Positions 8,505 to 17,317 are shown, numbered from the stretch's first letter. The stretch is DNA of 57,881 bases from Gemmatimonadota bacterium (GCA_020344375.1 CP070823.1:2411373-2469253); one strand, 5' to 3'. Notes: generated by a model from the letters alone, not told the origin. Made by a program: numbers and translations.

Positions 8505-9481
8505 CCAGCCCTCTCGGCGACCCAGCGATACGTCCGACTCAACCCGTCGGCGAGTTCTACATCCGCCTCCCATCCCAGACTCCGTAGCTTATCGCAGTCC
8601 AAGCTGTTCCACGCCAGCTCGCCGGGCCGAGCCAGCGCGTGCTCTATCCCCACACCGCGGCCGACCGCACGCATGAGCGTCGCGGCCAGTTCGTTCACGC
8701 CGGTCTCCTTGCCGGTGCCTACGTTGAATGCTCGATCGTCCAAGTCGGTGCCATCCCCAAGCGTCGCCTCTGACACGAGCATGTTCGCGGCAACCACATC
8801 GCTCACGTAGACGTAGTCACGCGTCTGATCCCCGCTGCCGAAAACGGTGATCGGTTCGTTCCGAGCGATGCGACTGGAGAAGATCGCGACCACGCCCGCC
8901 TCCCCGTGGGGGCTCTGGCGCGGTCCGTACACGTTGGAGTAACGCAGGGCGACATAGTCGACCCCGTGAAGCAAGCGGTAACAACGCAGGTAGTGCTCAC
9001 CCACCAACTTGCTGACCCCGTAGGGCGATTCCGGCCGCTTTGGCGCCGTCTCCGATATCGGTCGCTCGGCAGTGTCACCGTAGACCACGCCACCCGACGA
9101 GACGAATATGAAACGCCTGGTACCCCACTCCCTCGCAGCTTCCAGCACGTTGATCAGCCCACCGATATTGACCTCGGCGTCGAACTGGGGTCGCTGGACC
9201 GACACTCTCACATCGATCTGAGCAGCGTGGTGGTTGATCAGCTCGAACCCCCCACACTGCTCGAACAGTTCGTGAAGCCGTTCATCCCGTATGTCCGCCT
9301 CCGCGAACTCGGCAGCAGCCGGCACATTCTCCCGCTTGCCGGAGGAGAGATCGTCTACGACCGTTACCGACCAGCCTCGCGCCAAGTACGCATCAGCCAC
9401 GTGCGAGCCTATGAATCCCGCGCCGCCCGTGACCAACACAGTCTTACTTCGCGGCGTCTTCCCCCGCCCCATCCTCTTCAA
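8501..9481 (-). CDS. NAD-dependent sugar epimerase/dehydratase (UDP-glucose 4-epimerase-like)
   Basis: This is an extended short-chain dehydrogenase acting on nucleotide sugars. The Rossmann motif TGGAGFIGSHV lies near residue 19, the catalytic Ser region is VSSGGVVYGD, and the YxxxK pair is in SPYGVSKLVGEHYL. The substrate-side sequence RYSNVYGPRQSPHGEAGVVA is typical of GalE-type UDP-hexose 4-epimerases, but substrate cannot be fixed from sequence (UDP-Glc/Gal, UDP-GlcNAc or related). The open frame begins at ATG 9481, 38 nt inside hemA; ATG 9472 is an alternative with AGAGG just before it. Its stop overlaps tolQ by 4 nt, which ties an envelope-sugar enzyme to Tol-Pal translation. Confidence 0.85.
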   Translation of the reverse strand: MKRMGRGKTPRSKTVLVTGGAGFIGSHVADAYLARGWSVTVVDDLSSGKRENVPAAAEFAEADIRDERLHELFEQCGGFELINHHAAQIDVRVSVQRPQFDAEVNIGGLINVLEAAREWGTRRFIFVSSGGVVYGDTAERPISETAPKRPESPYGVSKLVGEHYLRCYRLLHGVDYVALRYSNVYGPRQSPHGEAGVVAIFSSRIARNEPITVFGSGDQTRDYVYVSDVVAANMLVSEATLGDGTDLDDRAFNVGTGKETGVNELAATLMRAVGRGVGIEHALARPGELAWNSLDCDKLRSLGWEADVELADGLSRTYRWVAERAG

Positions 9482-10748
9482 TGCCGAACAAGAACCGTGC
9501 TGTCTCCAAGATATCGTGCTCGCGGCCGTCCTCCGCTGCCGCGCGCATCCGCGAAGTGGGCTGGTGCAGCAACTTCTTGAGCAGATCCCGACTCAGCCGT
9601 TCGACGCGCCTGCGATCCGCCTCAGACAGGTGGTTGAGCTGCGACAGTGCCCGATCCAGCTCAGTCTGGCGCACCGTCTCGGCCTGTTCGCGCAAGTGTC
9701 TGATGAAAGGAACCGCTCGCAGGCCCGAATACCAGCGCCAGAACTTCCCGACCTCCTCGTCAATGATCGTCTCGGCCTTCGGCAGCTCCGCTTTTCGCCG
9801 TTCGAAGTTGGCCGTCACGATATGCTCGAGATCATCGATGCTGTACAGGAACACGTTCGGCAAGTCGCCGATCGCCGGCTCGACATCGCGTGGGATCGCA
9901 ATGTCAACGACGAATAGCGGCGACTTCAGCTTACCAGGCATCCTGCGGCGGAATTCCTCAAGCGTGATCATCGCGTGAGGAGCCGCCGTTGAGGTGATCA
10001 GGATGTCCGTCTCCGGCAACCAGTTCCAAAAATCTGCGAAGGGAACACTCTCGCCCCCGTACTTCTCAGCCACCCTTTGGGCCCGCACCATGTTGCGGCT
10101 GGCCACCATCACACTCGCCACGCCTTCATCCACAAGACACTGGAGCGTGAGCTCGCCCATGTCGCCAGCGCCGAGAACCATCCCGCGCCGGCCGCCGAGT
10201 GAGCCGAAGATCTTGCGTGCCAACTCCACCGCCGCGGAGGCTATCGACGCTGCACCCTCTGAGAGGCGCGTCTCGTTCCGTACCCGTCCGCCTACAGACA
10301 GCGCGCTCTGGAACAGCCGATTGAACACGGCGCGAACGGCTTGCCGGGTGCCAGTCAGGCCTCGTGCTGCCTCGTACGCGTCCCTTACTTGACCCTGTAC
10401 CTGGACCTCACCCAGCACCATTGAGTCGAGGCCAGAGCTAACCCGGAAGAGATGCTCCACAGCCTCTGGACCGTGCTTGATGTAGAGGTACCGTTCCGCT
10501 GGCTTGGGTAGCTCACCCGCCTGCGCGGCGAGAGTCTTGATGACCCGAGGAATCGCCTCGTCGGGATCGGTCAGATGCAGGTAGAACTCAGTCCGATTGC
10601 AGGTGGAGATCAGCGCCGCCTCTGCTACGCCCTTGCCCTCAAGCACGTGCGCAAGGGCGTCCGTCACCTCGGTGGATGCGAAGGCGAAGCGCTCCCGGAT
10701 CTCGATCGGCGCCGTGCGATGATTCAGTCCGACTACGGCGAACGGCAT
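9444..10748 (-). CDS. hemA: Glutamyl-tRNA reductase
   Basis: HemA reduces glutamyl-tRNA(Glu) to glutamate-1-semialdehyde with NADPH, the committed step of C5 tetrapyrrole synthesis. The N-terminal catalytic domain has VGLNHRTAPIEIRERFAF and the nucleophilic Cys in LISTCNRTEFYLH. The tRNA/substrate motif SGLDSMVLGEVQVQGQVRDA follows, then the NADPH domain (GMVLGAGDMGELTLQCL) and a C-terminal dimerisation helix region. The 434-residue length is normal. SD GAGG sits 7 nt before the ATG. The upstream gene is the CcsA/HemX-like protein, a common partner of hemA in other bacteria. hemB and hemD are ~28 kb away in the window. Confidence 0.97.
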   Translation of the reverse strand: MPFAVVGLNHRTAPIEIRERFAFASTEVTDALAHVLEGKGVAEAALISTCNRTEFYLHLTDPDEAIPRVIKTLAAQAGELPKPAERYLYIKHGPEAVEHLFRVSSGLDSMVLGEVQVQGQVRDAYEAARGLTGTRQAVRAVFNRLFQSALSVGGRVRNETRLSEGAASIASAAVELARKIFGSLGGRRGMVLGAGDMGELTLQCLVDEGVASVMVASRNMVRAQRVAEKYGGESVPFADFWNWLPETDILITSTAAPHAMITLEEFRRRMPGKLKSPLFVVDIAIPRDVEPAIGDLPNVFLYSIDDLEHIVTANFERRKAELPKAETIIDEEVGKFWRWYSGLRAVPFIRHLREQAETVRQTELDRALSQLNHLSEADRRRVERLSRDLLKKLLHQPTSRMRAAAEDGREHDILETARFLFGIEEDGAGEDAAK

Positions 10749-10826
10749 ACTCTAACCTCAAGCCTGCCCATCAAGGCCACCATGTCGATAGCTCCAGGCA
10801 CCTGCATCAACGAGATTCCTCCCGTG

Positions 10827-11642
10827 CTAGAGGAAGAACCGCGCCTCGGCGATCGTCAGCTTGGCCACGAGGTATGCGACAGATACCACCGCAAAGCCCG
10901 CAACGTTCCACAAAGCCGCCTGCCGAGTGCTACGCCGGCGACTGAAGCGCGCCCACAGTGCCAGCAATAGCGCCAGCCAAGCGAGGACGCCCCAGATCAC
11001 TTTGGGATCACCCCAGCGAAGTCCCTGCTCGAACCGGATGGTCCAGGCCCACCCCACCGCGATACCCAGCGTCAACGCCGAGAACCCGATGACCAGAGCC
11101 CACTCGCTGAGTCGGTCCAGCGTCTCCAGAGGCGGAAAGAACTCGAAGATGGCGCCTAGGTGCTTGTGCTTCAGCGCGCGAAACTGCAACAGGTACATGA
11201 GCGCTGCCGCCGCTGCTACCAGCCAGCCGGCGTAGCCTATGAAGCTGACCGAGACGTGGAAGACGAGCCAAGGCCCGCGAAAAGCGAACTCGGATCCTGT
11301 CGGCTGAATCCCGATGAGCAAGGCCAGCAGAAGCAACAGGCTCGCCGCGGGTGCCAAGATCAGACCGACCGCCCGTGCGGAAGAAAACAGGCCGAGGCCA
11401 GCCAGGGCGAGCGCCACGAGCAGCGCAAGGCTGGCAAGGGACGGGCCAAGTCCAACCAGCGGCGGTTCGCCGTAGCTCGCCCAGTAGAGCGCGACGCCCG
11501 CAGCGTGGCTGAGCACGCCCGTGTAGACCAGGACGGCCACCAGAGCGGTCGTGCCCCGCCGGCCCTGAGCGAAGCGCAAGGCATATCGAATTGACGCGGC
11601 CAGATACAGCGCCGCGGCAACGGCGTATGCAAGTACGTGCAT
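10827..11642 (-). CDS. CcsA/HemX-like cytochrome c assembly membrane protein
   Basis: This is an integral membrane protein of the CcsA/CcmC/HemX group (cytochrome c assembly family), which handles heme for cytochrome c maturation or affects HemA level. The 271 residues contain about eight hydrophobic helices. Between the later helices lies a Trp-rich segment, WAWTIRFEQGLRWGDPKVIW, which resembles the WxWDPK motif of heme-handling members; here the first part is altered (RWGDPK). The helix WLVFHVSVSFIGYAGWLVAA carries the conserved His before the motif. It lies directly upstream of hemA (78 nt gap), as HemX does in several phyla. Whether it moves heme or regulates HemA cannot be told. The family call is firm, the role less so. 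Confidence 0.85.
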   Translation of the reverse strand: MHVLAYAVAAALYLAASIRYALRFAQGRRGTTALVAVLVYTGVLSHAAGVALYWASYGEPPLVGLGPSLASLALLVALALAGLGLFSSARAVGLILAPAASLLLLLALLIGIQPTGSEFAFRGPWLVFHVSVSFIGYAGWLVAAAAALMYLLQFRALKHKHLGAIFEFFPPLETLDRLSEWALVIGFSALTLGIAVGWAWTIRFEQGLRWGDPKVIWGVLAWLALLLALWARFSRRRSTRQAALWNVAGFAVVSVAYLVAKLTIAEARFFL

Positions 11643-11679
11643 GTCAACGGAATATATGAGAGAGCGGGCTAGAAACTAG

Positions 11680-11706
11680 GCCGGCCAGCTCGCTGAGCTG
11701 GCCGGC
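11680..11706 (-). terminator. Perfect 12-bp stem hairpin between LysM gene and ccsA-like gene
   Basis: GCCGGCCAGCTC (11680-11691) is followed by the 3-nt loop GCT and its exact reverse complement (11695-11706). It lies 43 nt past the LysM stop and 38 nt before the ccsA-like start. On the minus strand it is followed by CTAGTTTCTAG, which is only weakly T-rich. It could be an intrinsic terminator that separates ssb-LysM from ccsA-hemA-tol, or an mRNA-stabilising structure. Confidence 0.6.
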
Positions 11707-11748
11707 GTTGACCTGCAAGTCCCGGCGGATCCGGCTGAAGGCTAAACT

Positions 11749-12990
11749 CTACGAGGGCATCTTACGGACCAGGCGTACCGGCAGGCCGACGTCCACTGTC
11801 GGATGCCGCATCTCAAGCACCCGCAGCGTTGCCGTCTCCTCAGTGACCCGCACCACGCGGCCCAGGCCGATGTGCTCCTCCGGCAAGTTCAGCCCCATGG
11901 GCGACTGCCGAGTCGGGGCGTACATCTCGAACTCATCGCCGACGGTGATACCCTGATTCCGCCCGATACTGATGAAGACAAAGTCCTCCACCGCAACAAG
12001 GGGCTGCTCATCCAGGAGAGCGACCAGTTCTGCGCTGGGTCCCGTCGGTACCGGCTCGGCGAACACACCCGGCTCCAGCTCGAAGGACTCAGCCTCCATC
12101 ACCTGGTCACCAATCAGAACGCGCTCGAAAACCTCGGTGACCACAGCCGTAGAGACTTCCTCATGGACAGCGGCGATCGTGGCCATCCCCGTGGGGCGGA
12201 CGACATAGCCATAGGGCCTGACCCGGCGCTCGACACGGAACAGGAGAACGCGATCTCCCAGACCCGGCGGCTCACCGCCCGGGTGGCTCACGTAGACCCG
12301 ACCGTACCTGGGGATGGTACTCAACGGCTGCACACGGAAGCCTCTTGGCGCTGTCGGATCAATGATCTCGCCGCGCGGCCCGAGTTCATCCAACGGCAGC
12401 AAGATCGCGCTGCGGTAGAAATCGCTCGCGCTCACTGCGACGGCAGGCACCGGCACTTCGCGACGGTACGTCAGTGTGGCTCGCATGATCTCTGCGGCCG
12501 CGAAGATCGATCTCAGCTCCTCGATCTCCTCCGGCGGCACTTCGATCACCTCCGGAGTCGGGATGATCACTTCGGGTTCTTCACCCGGCACTCGCGGCTC
12601 GACCGGCTCCTCCACGGGGACCTCGACCGGCACTTCGACCGGTACCTCGACACCGACCTCTTCCGGTCCCGGAACGACCAGCTCCTCGGCCGGATAGATC
12701 CAGTGCGGATCCTCCACGACAATGGTGTTGAGGCGATAAATCTCCGGCCAGAGGAACGGGTCGCTGAGGTAGAAGTTGGCCAGATCCCAAAGCGTGTCCC
12801 CTTCGCGCACAACATGCACACGACGACCCTCCTGGGCCGTCTGTGTCACCGGCTCTTGCTGCCTCTCTTGAGCTTGAAGGGGGAGGGCTTCAGGCAGTAG
12901 TGCCGCGATCAGCATCGCGGCGATGGACAGGAGGCACTTAGAAGGGCAAGTCGTCGCCCTCCTCCAGCGATTCCGCCGGGAAATCATCAT
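11749..12990 (-). CDS. LysM-domain envelope protein
   Basis: This is a probable secreted or periplasmic peptidoglycan-binding protein. The likely start is the ATG pair at 12990/12987, behind GGGGTGAGG, which lies 53 nt inside ssb; the frame is open to 13050. A long basic signal region (MMISRRNRWRRATT ... SIAAMLIAALLPEALPLQAQ) leads to one LysM domain at residues ~55-110 (HVVREGDTLWDLANFYLSDP, WPEIYRLN, WIYPAEELVVPG). A Val/Pro/Glu repeat linker follows (residues ~113-135), then ~270 residues of unrecognised, probably beta-rich sequence with GDRVLLFRVERRV and SIGRNQGITVGDEFEMYAP. The latter part resembles repeated small SH3-like folds, but I do not recognise a named domain. It probably shares the ssb promoter. 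Confidence 0.8.
   Translation of the reverse strand: MMISRRNRWRRATTCPSKCLLSIAAMLIAALLPEALPLQAQERQQEPVTQTAQEGRRVHVVREGDTLWDLANFYLSDPFLWPEIYRLNTIVVEDPHWIYPAEELVVPGPEEVGVEVPVEVPVEVPVEEPVEPRVPGEEPEVIIPTPEVIEVPPEEIEELRSIFAAAEIMRATLTYRREVPVPAVAVSASDFYRSAILLPLDELGPRGEIIDPTAPRGFRVQPLSTIPRYGRVYVSHPGGEPPGLGDRVLLFRVERRVRPYGYVVRPTGMATIAAVHEEVSTAVVTEVFERVLIGDQVMEAESFELEPGVFAEPVPTGPSAELVALLDEQPLVAVEDFVFISIGRNQGITVGDEFEMYAPTRQSPMGLNLPEEHIGLGRVVRVTEETATLRVLEMRHPTVDVGLPVRLVRKMPS
12598..12652 (-). repeat. Tandem 12-bp repeat encoding EVPV units
   Basis: Inside the LysM gene, three near-identical 12-bp units encode EVPV, followed by an EEPV variant (VGVEVPVEVPVEVPVEEPVE). The repeat forms a stiff Val/Pro/Glu spacer between the LysM domain and the rest of the protein. 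Copy number is likely to vary between strains by slippage; that is inference. Confidence 0.7.
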
Positions 12991-13375
12991 AGTCCTCACC
13001 CCCGTAGGTCGGCGCTTTCTGTGGCTCGAAAGCGCCCTCTCCGCGGCCACCCAACATCACCATATCATTGGCCACGATCTCAGTGCTGTAGCGCTTCTGG
13101 CCGTTCTGGTCTTCCCATTGGCGGTACTGAATCCGCCCCTCCAAGTACACGCGGTCGCCCTTCTTCAGGTACTGCTCGGCGATCTCCGCCAGCTTGTCCC
13201 AGGCCACCACGCGATGCCATTGCGTGTCTTCCTGTGTCTCGCCCGTCCGGCTCACCCAGCGGCGATTCGTCGCCACCGACAGCGTGGCTACGCGCGTACC
13301 GCTCGGGGTCGTACGGATCTCCGGGTCGTTGCCCAGGTTGCCGATGATAATCGCCTTGTTTACGCTGCGTGACAT
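12938..13375 (-). CDS. ssb: Single-stranded DNA-binding protein SSB
   Basis: SSB coats single-stranded DNA and recruits replication and repair proteins. The N-terminal OB fold is complete (VNKAIIIGNLGNDPEIRTTP, WHRVVAWDKLAEIAEQYLKK, KGDRVYLEGRIQYRQW). A short Gly-poor linker leads to the acidic tip DDLPF, the docking site for partner proteins. At 145 residues it is on the short side because the linker is brief. GGAGG sits 5 nt before ATG 13375 and a consensus promoter lies ~57-85 nt upstream. Its last 53 nt overlap the LysM gene. Confidence 0.97.
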   Translation of the reverse strand: MSRSVNKAIIIGNLGNDPEIRTTPSGTRVATLSVATNRRWVSRTGETQEDTQWHRVVAWDKLAEIAEQYLKKGDRVYLEGRIQYRQWEDQNGQKRYSTEIVANDMVMLGGRGEGAFEPQKAPTYGGEDYDDFPAESLEEGDDLPF

Positions 13376-13431
13376 AAGTCCTCCGTTGCGGCGGTTGGCA
13401 TCGCTACTGCTCGAGCCTCACGCCGCACAGG

Positions 13432-13460
13432 ATTATACCCGGCCGTCAAATTATTGTCAA
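13432..13460 (-). promoter_or_regulatory. Consensus sigma-70-type promoter of ssb
   Basis: On the minus strand, TTGACA (13460-13455) and TATAAT (13437-13432) are separated by exactly 17 nt. Both hexamers match the housekeeping consensus exactly. The -10 box ends 57 nt before the ssb ATG. It is the clearest promoter in the window and should drive ssb and the overlapping LysM gene. Confidence 0.85.
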
Positions 13461-13472
13461 CGCAGGGCTTGC

Positions 13473-13973
13473 CTAACCCGCACCTCCCTGAGAAGCGCCC
13501 CGGAACAGCTGACCCAGGTCCAGTGACATCACCCTGGCATCTTCGACCGGCTCTCGGTAGTAACGACGCCGCAAACCCACCTGGACGAACCCATAGCGCT
13601 CGTAAAGCCGCTGAGCCGCACGGTTGCTGATCCTCACCTCGAGGAAGATCCGCTCTGTCCCGCGCTCACGCGCCTTCTCCAGAGCCCAGTCGAGCAGCCG
13701 CTTCCCGAGCCCGCGGCGGCGCCAGCCGGGGGCCACCGCCAGGTTGCCCAATTCCGCCTGCTGAAACAAGTACCACACCACGGCATAGCCCACCACGCAG
13801 TGGCTCACCTCGGCCACCCAGAGACTGGCGTCGCTGCGCCGCATGAGGCCGCGAAAGGTACCACGGCTCCAGGGCGTCGAGAAGGACTCCCGCTCGACCT
13901 CCATCACCACATCGAGATCCGACTCTTCCATGCGTCGGATGTCGGGTGTCAACAGCGCCTCAGCGGTGCTCAC
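13473..13973 (-). CDS. rimI: Ribosomal protein S18-alanine N-acetyltransferase RimI
   Basis: This GNAT acetyltransferase of the RimI type acetylates the N-terminal Ala of S18 in E. coli. GTG 13973 overlaps the tsaB stop by 4 nt (GTGA), which I take as the start; the frame is open to 14003. The acetyl-CoA loop is LGNLAVAPGWRRRGLGKRLL. Other RimI signatures are IRRMEESDLDVVMEVERESF, FSTPWSRGTF, IFLEVRISNRAAQRLYERYG and GFVQVGLRRRYYREPVEDA. It completes the tsaE-tsaB-rimI set, which is commonly linked in bacteria. Confidence 0.94.
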   Translation of the reverse strand: MSTAEALLTPDIRRMEESDLDVVMEVERESFSTPWSRGTFRGLMRRSDASLWVAEVSHCVVGYAVVWYLFQQAELGNLAVAPGWRRRGLGKRLLDWALEKARERGTERIFLEVRISNRAAQRLYERYGFVQVGLRRRYYREPVEDARVMSLDLGQLFRGASQGGAG

Positions 13974-14710
13974 GCGTGCTCTTGTCCTTCCGGCACTCGC
14001 CAATCGCGAACGTACAACGGCTCCCAGACCTCGGGCCGTGACACCAGGCCCAGCTCAGGCGCGGAGTTGCGAAGCCAGAGCAGACTCGCCGCACGTGGGG
14101 TCGCCAGGTGCTCCGGCAACACACGCGCATCCGCAGACGAACGACGGATGACTTCGCTGTAAACGATCGCCCCCTCTCCAGCAAAGGTCGGTGTGAGGTC
14201 GCGCCGTGATAGCTCGTGAAGCAGTTCTTCGATCCGCCAGACTCCCGTTGCCAGTTGCTCGCTGGCTCCCTCTGATGACAGCTCATAGCAAGCCGCATAC
14301 ACCTGACCGCGCCGGGCGTCGAACAGCGCGCATACGGGGCCTGCCACGCCGCTTCCCGCCGCAACGGCAAGCAGGCTAGAGTACGCGTAGAGAGGCGTAC
14401 CTCGCGCCATCGTCCAACCCTTCGCCAGGGACGCGGCGACACGTACGCCGGTGAACGATCCCGGACCGCTGCCGACGACAAGAGCGGTTACCTCGTCAGG
14501 CGATGTCTGCGTGACTCCCAAGGCCTGATCGATGGCTAGGAGCAAGAGCTCCGAATGCACGCCCTGAATACCCAACGTCTGCTCAAAGGCGAGGCCGTCA
14601 CGCCAGACTCCGACCGACCCTACACGCGTGGACGTCTCGACCGCCAGCCAGACCTGCGACTCGCTGCGCGGCGCGGCTTTCGTTCTCCGCTCCCCCACCC
14701 TCTTCACCAT
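13970..14710 (-). CDS. tsaB: tRNA threonylcarbamoyladenosine synthesis protein TsaB
   Basis: TsaB partners TsaD and TsaE in making t6A37 on tRNAs that read ANN codons. It is an inactive ASKHA-fold paralogue of TsaD. The N-terminal half is well conserved: WLAVETSTRVGSVGV, IQGVHSELLLLAIDQALG, and the signature VVGSGPGSFTGVRVAASLAK (residues ~87-105). At 246 residues it has a normal length. ATG 14710 overlaps the tsaE stop by 7 nt (ATGGTGA). GTG codons one and five codons in are alternative starts. tsaD is not in the window. Confidence 0.95.
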   Translation of the reverse strand: MVKRVGERRTKAAPRSESQVWLAVETSTRVGSVGVWRDGLAFEQTLGIQGVHSELLLLAIDQALGVTQTSPDEVTALVVGSGPGSFTGVRVAASLAKGWTMARGTPLYAYSSLLAVAAGSGVAGPVCALFDARRGQVYAACYELSSEGASEQLATGVWRIEELLHELSRRDLTPTFAGEGAIVYSEVIRRSSADARVLPEHLATPRAASLLWLRNSAPELGLVSRPEVWEPLYVRDWRVPEGQEHA

Positions 14711-15186
14711 CCGATCAGCTCGACGGCCGTGCCCAGACGACTAGCCGTTACAACGCGTTCCTCGGAGGTCGGGCCGTAGTCGATGGTTATCTCCCAACGA
14801 TCCTCTGGCTGCTGATCTCCCGCACGACCTGCCCACTCTAACAGCACTAGGCCAGGCACACTCAGAAGGTCCTCCCAGCCCAGCGGGTCAATCGGGTCCC
14901 CCGGACGCAGTCGGAAGAGATCAACATGATAGATCTGGAAGCCACGGGGACTCCTGTACAGTTGAACGAGTGTGAAGCTGGGCGAAGGTACATGCCCGAT
15001 GATACCCGCACCTCGGCAGATCGCCCTCGCCAACACGCTCTTCCCTGCGCCCAGAGGACCGTTCAACGCGACCCACAGCGGCGGGCTCACGAGCTGTCCG
15101 ATTCGCTCGCCCCAGCGCAAGAGCTCGGGCTCGCGAAAAGCCTGGGGACCGAGGGAATTACGCCGCCCCATCGCCTCCAAGTCCAT
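14704..15186 (-). CDS. tsaE: tRNA threonylcarbamoyladenosine synthesis ATPase TsaE
   Basis: TsaE is the P-loop ATPase that drives turnover of the TsaBD complex. The Walker A motif is LNGPLGAGKSVLARAICRGA (residues ~42-61). The family sequence HVPSPSFTLVQLYRS follows, then IYHVDLFRLRPGDPIDPLGW and a Walker B-like LVLLEWAGRAG. At 160 residues it is normal. It begins 34 nt after the uvrB stop and overlaps tsaB by 7 nt. Confidence 0.95.
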   Translation of the reverse strand: MDLEAMGRRNSLGPQAFREPELLRWGERIGQLVSPPLWVALNGPLGAGKSVLARAICRGAGIIGHVPSPSFTLVQLYRSPRGFQIYHVDLFRLRPGDPIDPLGWEDLLSVPGLVLLEWAGRAGDQQPEDRWEITIDYGPTSEERVVTASRLGTAVELIGW

Positions 15187-15220
15187 CTTCGGGCACCGAG
15201 TGCGAACCTGACTCCTGGTG

Positions 15221-17317
15221 CTACGCCCGGCCGCGGCGTTGCTCTCCTCTGCGCTGCCGCGTCTCCAACTCGGCTCTCAACTGAAAGATGTGATCACGCA
15301 ACTGAGAGGCCAACTCGAAGTCGAGGCTTCCCGCGGCCCGTTCCATCTCCGCCGTGAGCCGCTGCACCAGCTCGTCCGGCTCGAGGTCCGGCAAGCCCGC
15401 CAGGGCCTCCACCGCCCGCGTTCCCGGGTCCCATCGACTATCGGCAACCGCCGTCGTGCGACGCACTTCGTCCACGGACTTGCGTATCGAGCGGGGTGTG
15501 ATGCCGTGCTCCACGTTGTACCGCCCCTGGATCTCCCTACGGCGGTTCGTCTCATCGATACACCGCCGCATGGAGCCCGTGACTGACTCGGCGTACATGA
15601 TCGCTTTACCGTGCTCGTTCCGCGCAGCACGACCGACCGTCTGGATCAAGCTCTTGTCAGAACGCAGGAAGCCTTCCTTGTCAGCATCGAGGATCGCCAC
15701 CAACGAGACCTCTGGGAGATCGAGCCCTTCCCGCAGAAGATTGATCCCAACCAACACATCAAAGAGACCGAGCCTGAGACCACGCAGGATCTCGACCCGC
15801 TCGATGGCATCGATATCAGAGTGCATGTAGCGCACCCGGACCCCTACGTTTAGCAGATACTCCGTGAGGTCTTCCGCCATACGCTTGGTAAGCGTTGTGA
15901 CCAGTACGCGCTCACCTCGTGCGGCCCGCTCCCGAATCTCGCTGATCAGATCGTCAACCTGGCCGCGGACCGGTCGCACGTCCACTTCCGGATCAAGCAG
16001 CCCGGTGGGCCGAATGACCTGCTCCACGACGATCCCGCCGGAACGCTTCAGCTCGTAGTCGCCCGGCGTCGCCGACACGAAGATCACCCGCGGCACCAGG
16101 CTCTCCCACTCCTCGAACCTCAGCGGTCGGTTGTCGAGGGCGCTCGGCAGTCGGAAGCCGTAATCCACGAGGGTCTGTTTTCGCGAACGATCCCCCTCGT
16201 ACATCCCCCCGGTCTGCGGGATCGTGACATGCGATTCGTCGACGATGACCAAGAAGTCGTCCGGAAAATAGTCGAGCAGGCAGGCAGGACGCTCGCCCTC
16301 TCTACGACCGGACAGGTGACGTGCATAATTCTCGATCCCGGGGCAGAAGCCGACCTCCCTCAGCATCTCCAAGTCGTAGCGGGTCCGATGCTCGAGTCGC
16401 TGCGCCTCCAGCAAGCGACCCGTACGCCTCAGCTCGCCTAGACGTTCCTCCAACTCCTGCTCGATCACCACGATCGCACGATCGAGTGTCGGCCGTGCGA
16501 TCGCGTAGTGCGTCGTCGGATAGATGGCAGTGCGCTCCAGCTCGGCGATCACCTCGCCCGTAAGCGGGGCGATCTTGGTCAGCCGATCCACCTCGTCGCC
16601 CCAGAGCTCGATGCGTACCGCCTGCTCCTCATAAGCGGGAAACACCTCTACCACGTCGCCGCGCACTCTGAACGTCCCGCGCCGGAAATCGACGTCGCTT
16701 CGGTTGTATTGCACCTCAACCAGCGACGCGAGGATCTCGTCCCGCGCTATCCGTTGACCTCGCTCCAGGACCACCAGCAGCTCCCGGTATTCCGCGGGGT
16801 CACCGAGACCGTAGATCGCCGAGACCGACGCGACCACAATGACATCCTCTCGCTCCATCAAGCTCGAGGTCGCACGCAAGCGCAGCCTGTCGATGTCCTC
16901 GTTGATGGATGCGTCTTTCGCGATATAAGTGTCGGTCTGCGGGACGTAGGCCTCTGGCTGATAGTAGTCGTAGTAGGAAATGAAGTACTCCACCGCGTTC
17001 GCGGGGAAGAACTGTTTCAACTCTCCGTAGAGTTGCGCGCCGAGCGTCTTGTTGTGACTCATCACCAGGGTCGGGCGACCCCATCGCGCTATAACGTGCG
17101 CCATGCTCAGCGTCTTGCCCGAGCCCGTCACCCCCATGAGCGTCTGCCAGCGCTCACCCCGCTCCAGACCGGCCACCAGCTCCTCGATCGCCGTAGGTTG
17201 ATCGCCTGTGGGCTGGAACGGTGAGCGCAGGTCAAAGCTAGACCGACCCCGCGACCGGTGGCCCGCGCGCTCACCGGCCTGTGCAGCGCTCGTTTCTATC
17301 CTCGGACGACCCGACAT
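15221..17317 (-). CDS. uvrB: Excinuclease ABC subunit B
   Basis: UvrB verifies DNA damage and loads UvrC in nucleotide excision repair. The ATG at 17317 directly follows an in-frame GTG. After a ~28-residue variable leader come [20 protein letters not shown], Walker [10 protein letters not shown], and the damage-probing beta-hairpin region ([20 protein letters not shown]). Helicase motifs include [42 protein letters not shown] and QTVGRAARN. The C-terminal UvrC-binding (UVR) helix pair is [20 protein letters not shown]. About 698 residues, a full-length member. uvrA and uvrC are not here. Confidence 0.98.
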   Translation of the reverse strand: MSGRPRIETSAAQAGERAGHRSRGRSSFDLRSPFQPTGDQPTAIEELVAGLERGERWQTLMGVTGSGKTLSMAHVIARWGRPTLVMSHNKTLGAQLYGELKQFFPANAVEYFISYYDYYQPEAYVPQTDTYIAKDASINEDIDRLRLRATSSLMEREDVIVVASVSAIYGLGDPAEYRELLVVLERGQRIARDEILASLVEVQYNRSDVDFRRGTFRVRGDVVEVFPAYEEQAVRIELWGDEVDRLTKIAPLTGEVIAELERTAIYPTTHYAIARPTLDRAIVVIEQELEERLGELRRTGRLLEAQRLEHRTRYDLEMLREVGFCPGIENYARHLSGRREGERPACLLDYFPDDFLVIVDESHVTIPQTGGMYEGDRSRKQTLVDYGFRLPSALDNRPLRFEEWESLVPRVIFVSATPGDYELKRSGGIVVEQVIRPTGLLDPEVDVRPVRGQVDDLISEIRERAARGERVLVTTLTKRMAEDLTEYLLNVGVRVRYMHSDIDAIERVEILRGLRLGLFDVLVGINLLREGLDLPEVSLVAILDADKEGFLRSDKSLIQTVGRAARNEHGKAIMYAESVTGSMRRCIDETNRRREIQGRYNVEHGITPRSIRKSVDEVRRTTAVADSRWDPGTRAVEALAGLPDLEPDELVQRLTAEMERAAGSLDFELASQLRDHIFQLRAELETRQRRGEQRRGRA

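Noticed and set aside
11803-12900. 365-codon plus-strand frame opposite the LysM gene
   Set aside because: Antisense to a gene with a clear LysM domain; His/Arg/Asp-rich repeats mirror the EVPV repeat.
16508-17224. 238-codon plus-strand frame opposite uvrB
   Set aside because: It lies wholly antisense to a strongly conserved gene in high-GC DNA, where long antisense frames are common; no recognisable motif.
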